Below are positions 30,479 through 35,723 of a DNA stretch of 35,723 nt, one piece after another. The first letter of the stretch is position 1. Each line of letters opens with the position of its first letter. The position numbers and the translations under genes were made by a program. Location: assembly GCA_903644075.1 (NCBI GenBank), contig CAHJXH010000014.1, positions 1 to 35,723 of the forward strand, given 5' to 3'. The notes below the pieces were generated by a model. That model worked only from the letters and a program-made list of their open reading frames with translations, made no database searches and was not told the origin of the DNA. Origin of the DNA: Sphingobacteriaceae bacterium. Its GTDB lineage: Bacteria > Bacteroidota > Bacteroidia > Sphingobacteriales > Sphingobacteriaceae.

Positions 30479-30608
30479 CGTTACAAGCAAATACTATTCG
30501 ATATAGTTTACCGTTTTGGATTATAAGTAAGCACTCTTTGCTTACCTATTGTGATAAGGTTTAGGTTGAAAGCCCCCAGCAGCGAGTGCGAGGGGCTTTC
30601 TTTTTTTT
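30479..30608 (+). ncRNA. Possible small RNA ending in a strong terminator
   Basis: Between two terminators lies a stretch without an open frame. It has a small hairpin, GTAAGC and GCTTAC (30527-30545), and then a canonical terminator (30568-30608). A transcript ending at the second terminator must start after the first or read through it, so a 60-130-base RNA is possible. No family is recognised and no clear -7 box is visible. Confidence 0.3.
30568..30608 (+). terminator. Rho-independent terminator
   Basis: GAAAGCCCC (30568-30576) pairs with GGGGCTTTC (30592-30600), followed by eight T. It is a canonical plus-strand terminator, 164 bases before the LuxR-type gene. Confidence 0.85.
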
Positions 30609-30771
30609 AATCCTTATTATCTAATTATTGATTAACTTGTGTTGGGTACGGAGCCCCCCTAACCCAACAGCATCGAAAGTACAGCATCCGTAAAATGCTG
30701 GCAATACTTGGAAACAGGTATTTTAAAGCCAAAAATACCTTATATTACTAGTAGCTTATTTGAATATACTA

Positions 30772-31458
30772 ATGCCTATACCACGAATCGAAAAATATCC
30801 ACCCGAAATACAAGCACGCATCCAGTCAATTCATGATATATCGCCCTACATACCAGGTGTAATTGTAATACACGATATTGATTTTAATGTGGTATATCTT
30901 TCGCCCAACGGGTTGCAGGACATAGGCATCTCCCTGGAAGCCTTACAGGAATTAGGCTCTAAATACATCGAAATTTATTACCCGCCCGAAGATATTGACG
31001 AATATCTGCCTCAACTTAAAAAGTTAATAGAGCGTAATGATCCCGAAGAAAAATTCTCTTACTTTCAACAGGTAAAATATGTAGAAAAAGGTGGCAACTG
31101 GGTTTGGAACATGGTTGATTTCAGGATCTTCGCCTGGGATGATGCCGGCAAACCACTGCTCACCATTGTAATAGGCACCCGTATTGACCAGGTGCCCGAT
31201 CTGATTATCCAGGCCGAGAAGATCAGGCAGGATAATAACTTTATTCGCGAAAACTATCAACAGTTCAGCAAACTGGGCAAGCGCGAAAAAGAGGTACTTA
31301 AGCATGTGGCCCTGGGCTATAATACCAGTGAAATTGCGGGCATGCTGCATATCTCATACACCACTGCCGAAACCCACCGACGCAACATCCGCAAAAAGTT
31401 AAACGTAGATACCAGCATGGAGCTGGTGCAATATGCCCGCGCATTCGGGTTAATATAG
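30772..31458 (+). CDS. PAS domain LuxR-type transcriptional regulator
   Basis: This 228-residue protein from the ATG at 30772 has a PAS-like sensor part (about 20-135: IPGVIVIHDIDFNVVYLSPN, later FSYFQQVKYVEKGGNWVWNM) and a C-terminal LuxR helix-turn-helix (about 165-228: LGKREKEVLKHVALGYNTSE, then IAGMLHISYTTAETHRRNIR). There is no receiver domain, so it probably senses a ligand or redox state by itself. A TTG four codons upstream is in frame but less likely as the start. It is preceded by a strong terminator, so it has its own promoter. Confidence 0.88.
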   Translation: MPIPRIEKYPPEIQARIQSIHDISPYIPGVIVIHDIDFNVVYLSPNGLQDIGISLEALQELGSKYIEIYYPPEDIDEYLPQLKKLIERNDPEEKFSYFQQVKYVEKGGNWVWNMVDFRIFAWDDAGKPLLTIVIGTRIDQVPDLIIQAEKIRQDNNFIRENYQQFSKLGKREKEVLKHVALGYNTSEIAGMLHISYTTAETHRRNIRKKLNVDTSMELVQYARAFGLI

Positions 31459-31459
31459 C

Positions 31460-31490
31460 TTTGGTACATCTGCAATAAAAAGCTATTTTG
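31460..31490 (+). promoter_or_regulatory. Promoter of the GNAT gene
   Basis: TTTG (31460-31463), a 20-base spacer and TATTTTG (31484-31490) resemble the -33/-7 pattern with one base missing in the -7 box. The ATG at 31504 is 13 bases further on. Confidence 0.45.
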
Positions 31491-31503
31491 CGCCCTGTTA
31501 GCT

Positions 31504-31950
31504 ATGAAGTACACTAAAATCACCAAGGCATTTGAGGAATTAACCCCTGCCGAGCTTTACGACATGCTGCGCCTGCGGAGCGAAATATTTGTGGTTGAAC
31601 AAAACTGCGTGTTTTTAGACGCTGATAATAAAGACCAGAAATGCTACCACACCATGCTGTACATTGGTGATGAACTGGTGGCTTATGCCCGCTTGGTACC
31701 GGCAGGCTTATCGTACAATGAGATCTCGATCGGCCGTATTGTTACCGGTAATTCTGTACGGGGCAAAGGTATGGGCAAAGTGCTGGTACAGGCTGCTATA
31801 GATGATTGCGACCTGTTGTTCGGCCCGCAGCCTATCCGTATTGGTGCACAAGCTTATGCCATTAAATTTTACGAGATATTCGGCTTTAAAACTGATGGCG
31901 AGCATTACGACGAGGATGGTATTGATCACGTGGAGATGATACGGGATTAA
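31504..31950 (+). CDS. GNAT family N-acetyltransferase, ElaA-like
   Basis: This 148-residue protein has the ElaA opening LTPAELYDMLRLRSEIFVVE QN-type segment (14-35), the acetyl-CoA loop IGRIVTGNSVRGKGMGKVL with the R-x-x-G-x-G pattern (about 76-94), and AQAYAIKFYEIFGFKTDGEH (about 115-134). Substrate unknown. It is followed by a strong bidirectional hairpin and faces the M28 peptidase gene. Confidence 0.92.
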   Translation: MKYTKITKAFEELTPAELYDMLRLRSEIFVVEQNCVFLDADNKDQKCYHTMLYIGDELVAYARLVPAGLSYNEISIGRIVTGNSVRGKGMGKVLVQAAIDDCDLLFGPQPIRIGAQAYAIKFYEIFGFKTDGEHYDEDGIDHVEMIRD

Positions 31951-31954
31951 TTTT

Positions 31955-32007
31955 CAATACACAAAGAAGCCCTCGATATTAAATATCGAGGGCTTCTTTG
32001 TGTATTG
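31955..32007. terminator. Bidirectional terminator, 26-bp perfect stem
   Basis: The arms 31955-31980 and 31982-32007 are exact inverted copies around a single base, with AAAGAAGCCC and GGGCTTCTTT as the GC-rich part. It sits between the convergent GNAT and M28 peptidase genes, A-rich on one side and T-rich on the other, so it can end both transcripts. Confidence 0.9.
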
Positions 32008-32015
32008 TTATCTTA

Positions 32016-33587
32016 TTACTTTACCGGGTCTAAACCACCTCTCCTGATGGCTTTAACCGGCACCGGCCATTTCACACCTTCTGCTTTAGTGGTGGTAGTT
32101 TTAGCCGGATCTTCGCTGGCGAGATAAGCCATAATAGCGGCCAGCATGGCGTTGTTCTTCAGGTCGTCGAAGATCACCTTGTCGTAAGTATCGCGGTTGG
32201 TATGCCAGGTATATGAGCCATACGACCAGTTCAACGAGCCCAACGAGAAGCCCGGAGCACCAGCGGCCACAAATGAAGCAAAATCCGACCCGCCACCGCC
32301 CGGTGTACCAGGGAAAGTTGTCTTAATACGGTTTTTCAAAGTATCGGGCACCGAAGCCAGCCAACGGCTCAGGTAATCTTTCGAGTCGGCAAAACCTTGT
32401 CCCGATAGGTTAACTACCCGGCCTGTACCATTATCCTGGTTAAATAAGGCTTGCAGGTTCTTCACAATTTCGGGATGGTCTTCTACAAAAGCGCGCGAAC
32501 CGTTCAGTCCTTCTTCTTCACTACCCCAGTGGCCAACTAATATGGTGCGTTTTGGGTGAGGGTAGAATTTTTTAAGTAAACGCATAGCCTCCATCATAGT
32601 TAGGGTACCGGTACCATTATCAGTTGCCCCGGTGCCGCCATCCCAAGAGTCGAAGTGGGCCGAGAGCATTACATACTCATCCGGTTTTTCAGTTCCTTTA
32701 ATTTCGGCAATGGTGTTAAATGTTGGCACCACGCCCAATTCTTTTGATTCGGTGTGGATGCTCAGCTTCGGGATCATGCCGCCTTCTGCCAGACGGAAAA
32801 GCAAGGTATAATCTTCTAAACCAATATCAACTGTAGGTATAGTTTTGGTGTAAGCGCTAAAGATCTTATCAACCCCAAACCCCGCCGACCAGGTATTGGT
32901 CAGGATACCTGCCGCACCCGCTTTCTCTAAAGCAAGCGGTAAAGTTTTAGTGGTGTATCCGGTTTTGGTGATGCGTTTTTTCCAGGCATCAGTCATGGTA
33001 GTTCGCTCAGCCTTCATCTTGTCGAAAGATTCTTTCAGGGCAAATTCCTGCCAGTTATAATCGGGCCTACCGGTTGGCTGGTTCATGGAAATCATCACCA
33101 ATTTGCCTTTCACACTCGGCATCCAGGCGGCATAGGCAGCAGAATCGGCAAGATCAGGCAATATGATCACTTCGGCCGTAACCGTCTTTTTACCCATGCC
33201 CGGGCTCCAGGCCAGTTGCGTACCTTCCAGCGATTTTACGCGCGGGTAAACCATATCAATATGCGATATACCGCGTTCCCATCCGCGCCATTCGCCCCAT
33301 TTTTCGTTATGGGCTTGTATATCCCAGCTTTTGTATTTATCTATAGCCCAGTCGTTAGCCTGTTTCATTTGCGGCGTACCCACTAAGCGCGGGCCGATTT
33401 CGTCAAACAACTCGTGCGCCAGTTTTTGCACCTGCGAGTTATCGGTTTCTTCTTTTACAATGGCATCAATAACGCTTTTGTCGGGTGTTTGGGCAAAGCC
33501 TAAACTACTGCAAAGCATTAGTCCTAATACAACAGGCATGGTTTTGCGCCAGTTGTTAAGGCTTAAATGGTGATGAGGGATTTTCAT
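32016..33587 (-). CDS. M28 family zinc metallopeptidase (carboxypeptidase Q-like), exported
   Basis: This 523-residue protein has a signal peptide (hydrophobic core around 17-30, cut after GFAQ at about 33). A PA-type insert is likely at about 130-290, and the peptidase domain carries the two-zinc site: H311 and D323 (SAHFDSWDGGTGATDNGTG), E357/E358 (GSEEEGLNGSR), D385 (NQDNGTGR) and H462 (WHTNRDTYDK). It probably acts in the periplasm or outside the cell on peptides. An in-frame Met at residue 17 gives a more usual signal-peptide start and could be the real one. The gene starts 81 bases from the AraC-type gene stop on the same strand. Confidence 0.93.
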   Translation of the reverse strand: MKIPHHHLSLNNWRKTMPVVLGLMLCSSLGFAQTPDKSVIDAIVKEETDNSQVQKLAHELFDEIGPRLVGTPQMKQANDWAIDKYKSWDIQAHNEKWGEWRGWERGISHIDMVYPRVKSLEGTQLAWSPGMGKKTVTAEVIILPDLADSAAYAAWMPSVKGKLVMISMNQPTGRPDYNWQEFALKESFDKMKAERTTMTDAWKKRITKTGYTTKTLPLALEKAGAAGILTNTWSAGFGVDKIFSAYTKTIPTVDIGLEDYTLLFRLAEGGMIPKLSIHTESKELGVVPTFNTIAEIKGTEKPDEYVMLSAHFDSWDGGTGATDNGTGTLTMMEAMRLLKKFYPHPKRTILVGHWGSEEEGLNGSRAFVEDHPEIVKNLQALFNQDNGTGRVVNLSGQGFADSKDYLSRWLASVPDTLKNRIKTTFPGTPGGGGSDFASFVAAGAPGFSLGSLNWSYGSYTWHTNRDTYDKVIFDDLKNNAMLAAIMAYLASEDPAKTTTTKAEGVKWPVPVKAIRRGGLDPVK

Positions 33588-33668
33588 GAACCTAATTTAG
33601 AAAATCAGGCCGATAACTGTTCCATCAGGAATGTATCATTTTAGTTTCTAAGTACAATCAATTGTGCA

Positions 33669-34577
33669 TCAGGCGCGGAAAGCCAGCGGTGTGAACGAAG
33701 TTTGCTTTTTGAAGTATTTGGAGAAATGGGCCAAGTCATCATAACCCAGGGCATAAGCCACTTCGCTCACTGTCCAATGCGTCTGTTTGAGCAGGATCTT
33801 GGCTTCCTGAATTATCCGGTTGCTGATAATCTCGGTTGTGGTGTTGCCTGTAATTTCTTTAAGCACTTTGTTGAGGTGGTTTACATGCACAGCCAGGCGG
33901 TCGGCATAATCTTTAGCGGTTCGCAGGGTCAACTTTTGGTGGGGCGATTCTAACGGAAACTGCCTTTCCAGCAATTCGATAAACAGGGACGAAATTCGTT
34001 CCGAAGCATTTTGCGTAGCGCTTAATGCCGACATGGGCTGCAGCTTCTGCCCGTAATGGATTAGCTCCAGAACGAGGTTACGCAGCAAATCATATTTATA
34101 CTGGTAATCGGCCTCAATTTCCCGGAGCATTTTGCGGAAGATATATTCAACCTCTTTAACTTCTTCGTCCGAAAGCTGGAATACCGGCAACTGACCTGGT
34201 TGAAAAATCGGCAGTTCATCTAAATGCACACTACTTTTACCCTGTGTCAGAAAATCAGGTGTAAAAATGCAGAACATCCCGTTTTGGTCACTATCAGCAG
34301 GGACCCAATGGTATGGTATTTTAGGTGTAGCAAACAATAGCGCACTCTGCTGTATGTCGATCACCTTATCTGCATACTCGGCCTTGCTTTTACCCTGCAA
34401 CCAACTGATCTTGTAATAAGCACGCCTGCTGTAAGGCATAATGCGCGAACCTGTTTTTTTGTCGAATAGCTTCTCGGCCTCAAACACATTGAAATGGCCA
34501 ATTTCCCTGCTGATACCTTCGGGAAGCGAGGCAGCATTTCTTTGGTAGAAATCATCTAAGGAGGTATGGCCGATCAT
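33669..34577 (-). CDS. AraC family transcriptional regulator
   Basis: This 302-residue regulator has an N-terminal cupin-like sensor part (about 20-120) and a C-terminal AraC domain (about 205-300): LTLRTAKDYADRLAVHVNHL, NKVLKEITG, then WTVSEVAYALGYDDLAHFSK and YFKKQTSFTPLAFRA. It lies 165 bases after the SDR at 34743-35507 on the same strand, the same regulator/SDR pairing as at 7040-8284, and probably controls that SDR. A hairpin separates the two genes. Confidence 0.92.
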   Translation of the reverse strand: MIGHTSLDDFYQRNAASLPEGISREIGHFNVFEAEKLFDKKTGSRIMPYSRRAYYKISWLQGKSKAEYADKVIDIQQSALLFATPKIPYHWVPADSDQNGMFCIFTPDFLTQGKSSVHLDELPIFQPGQLPVFQLSDEEVKEVEYIFRKMLREIEADYQYKYDLLRNLVLELIHYGQKLQPMSALSATQNASERISSLFIELLERQFPLESPHQKLTLRTAKDYADRLAVHVNHLNKVLKEITGNTTTEIISNRIIQEAKILLKQTHWTVSEVAYALGYDDLAHFSKYFKKQTSFTPLAFRA

Positions 34578-34656
34578 GAGATTTTTGTATAATTCAAATA
34601 TAAGTATTCAACATCCAAATTCCACTCCTGAGAGGGGGCTGGCTTGCGTAATGACA

Positions 34657-34688
34657 GGGGTGTGTTCTTCATAAAAAAAACACACCCC
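34657..34688 (-). terminator. Hairpin between the SDR and the AraC gene
   Basis: GGGGTGTGTT (34657-34666) and AACACACCCC (34679-34688) form a 10-bp stem; the 12-base loop is A/T-rich. It lies 54 bases after the SDR stop on the minus strand and may limit read-through into the AraC gene. Confidence 0.5.
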
Positions 34689-34742
34689 GTGTCCGCTCAG
34701 GAGGGAAATCCCGGCGCACAGGCTAATGCCTGTAAATTTCAC

Positions 34743-35507
34743 TTACACAAACATGCCACCCGATGCTTCTATCCTTTGTGCGTTAACCCAGCGGGCATCT
34801 TCGGTGCAAAGGAAAGCAGCTACCCCGCCAATATCTTCGGCTACGCCTACCCTGCCTAATGCGGTTACACTGCTTATTGCTTTTTGAGTCTCTTCGCTAT
34901 TACGTACATGAGCACCGTTAAAATCTGTAGCTATGGCACCCGGTGCTATGGTATTGGCCCTAATACCGCGCGTACCAAGTTCTTTAGCCAGGTAACGGGT
35001 AAAAACTTCGATCGCGCCCTTCATACAGGCATAAGGAGATGAGCCCGGAAAACTTACACGCGTTAATCCTGAAGATATGTTGATGATACCGCCACCATCA
35101 TTGAGCACCGGGATTAATTTCTGGGTGAAGAAATAAACGCCTTTAAAGTGTACGTTCAATAGCTCATCAAATAATTCTTCGGTTACATCGGCAATGGGTC
35201 TAACCGCGCCAACGCCCGCATTATTGATTAAGAAATCGAAATGATCGGTGTTGAATTTCTCTGTCAGAACCTCTTTTAACTGCCCGATAAAAGCGTCAAA
35301 GCTTTTAATGTCTCCGGTATTTAATTGCAGAGCTGCTGCTTTTTGGCCGGCTTGCTCAATTTGGGACACAACATTTTGAGCCTCATCTGCTTTGGTATGA
35401 TAGGTGAGTATCACATCAAGCCCTTTTTCGGCAAGGCGCAGCGCCATGTCTTTGCCCAAACCCCGGCTGCCGCCGGTTACTAATGCAATTTTACTTTTAC
35501 TTTCCAT
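34743..35507 (-). CDS. SDR family NAD(P)-dependent oxidoreductase, paralogue of the SDR at 7040
   Basis: This 254-residue classical SDR from the ATG at 35507 has TGGSRGLG (11-18), NNAG (95-98), Ser around 145-146, and Y159/K163 in YACMK. It keeps the same length and the same active-site positions as the SDR at 7040-7801 and shares many identical words (RGLGK, QLNTGD, FLINNAG, HFKGV, MKGAIEV, RIEASGGMF). The seven extra upstream residues of the open frame (MYYKNNK) are not family-like, so the MESKSKIALV start is preferred. An AATACAAAGG word lies about 15 bases upstream, and the same word precedes the other SDR. Confidence 0.92.
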   Translation of the reverse strand: MESKSKIALVTGGSRGLGKDMALRLAEKGLDVILTYHTKADEAQNVVSQIEQAGQKAAALQLNTGDIKSFDAFIGQLKEVLTEKFNTDHFDFLINNAGVGAVRPIADVTEELFDELLNVHFKGVYFFTQKLIPVLNDGGGIINISSGLTRVSFPGSSPYACMKGAIEVFTRYLAKELGTRGIRANTIAPGAIATDFNGAHVRNSEETQKAISSVTALGRVGVAEDIGGVAAFLCTEDARWVNAQRIEASGGMFV

Positions 35508-35594
35508 CTTGTTATTTTTATAATACAAAGGTGGCCAGATTTACCGTTGAGCCGTTTGTAACAATCAATCGGTTATTTGTATAATTCAAAGAAT

Positions 35595-35723
35595 CGGAGG
35601 TCAGATTTCAGAGGTCGGGGGGGATCGGAGTCGGAGGTCTGATGCTCAAATCTGAGTCTCCATGAAGTTTACATTAATCCGAATTCGAACCCCCGACCCC
35701 CGACCTCTGAAATCCAACCTCCG
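35595..35723. repeat. Inverted repeat at the window end
   Basis: GGAGGTCAGATTTCAGAGGT and its following G run (35597-35622) return inverted at 35697-35723, where the complement reads GGAGGTTGGATTTCAGAGGT. The spacer holds further GGAGTCGGAGGTCTGA-type words. The right arm is cut by the window end. It is another intergenic palindromic family, upstream of the SDR. Confidence 0.65.

Noticed and set aside
30317-30526. 69-codon open frame
   Set aside because: It runs through the strong hairpin at 30442-30478 and is Ile/Lys/Phe-rich, as expected for AT-rich noncoding DNA.

Overview
The window comes from a Bacteroidota chromosome, most likely Sphingobacteriaceae (Mucilaginibacter or Pedobacter-like). 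This is inferred from protein flavour (LytTS-type kinase with LytTR regulator, LiaF-like protein, tandem tail-collar proteins, S23 four-helix protein), from -7 boxes of the TAnnTTTG type, from the scarcity of Shine-Dalgarno sites, and from many palindromic intergenic repeats. No tRNA, rRNA, CRISPR array, transposase or prophage structural module is visible.

Layout. 1-2.5 kb: divergent homogentisate dioxygenase and fumarylacetoacetase-family genes, the last steps of tyrosine breakdown; phenylalanine hydroxylase, the first step, lies apart at 13.0 kb. 2.5-3.7 kb: a DUF3891 gene between two long direct repeats. 3.9-6.7 kb: LiaF-like protein, sensor kinase and LytTR regulator on the minus strand. 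6.8-9.0 kb: SDR, AraC-type regulator and SRPBCC protein, bracketed by composite palindromes. 9.0-11.4 kb: agmatine to putrescine genes (aguB, aguA) interrupted by an S23 four-helix gene with 8-bp-unit repeats at both ends. 11.7-16.1 kb: a membrane flippase-like protein, phhA, a VapBC-like pair and an SDR. 16.3-18.8 kb: dienelactone hydrolase and dnaX. 18.8-19.5 kb: a gene-free stretch with structured repeats.

19.5-23.7 kb is the most unusual block: a SAM methyltransferase converges on a 54-residue glycine/serine-tailed peptide gene with its own good promoter, followed upstream by a formyltransferase and three tandem tail-collar (microcystin-dependent-protein-like) genes. A second short peptide with the same KIWI-x-P-[DE]-V core lies at 30.07 kb. 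24-28.5 kb: a doubtful orphan ORF, ammonium transporter, YjbQ, pirin and a frameshifted SDR. 28.7-35.5 kb: small membrane or exported proteins, a SecDF-P1-head-like protein, a PAS-LuxR regulator, a GNAT acetyltransferase, an M28 peptidase, and a second AraC/SDR pair whose SDR is a paralogue of the one at 7.0 kb.

Two points stand out beyond gene content. dnaX has an A10 run exactly after the ATPase/clamp-loader domains, with stop codons immediately downstream in both other frames, so slippage would make a gamma-length protein. The intergenic space is also full of nested palindromic elements, some inserted into each other and one apparently reshaping the N-terminus of aguA.
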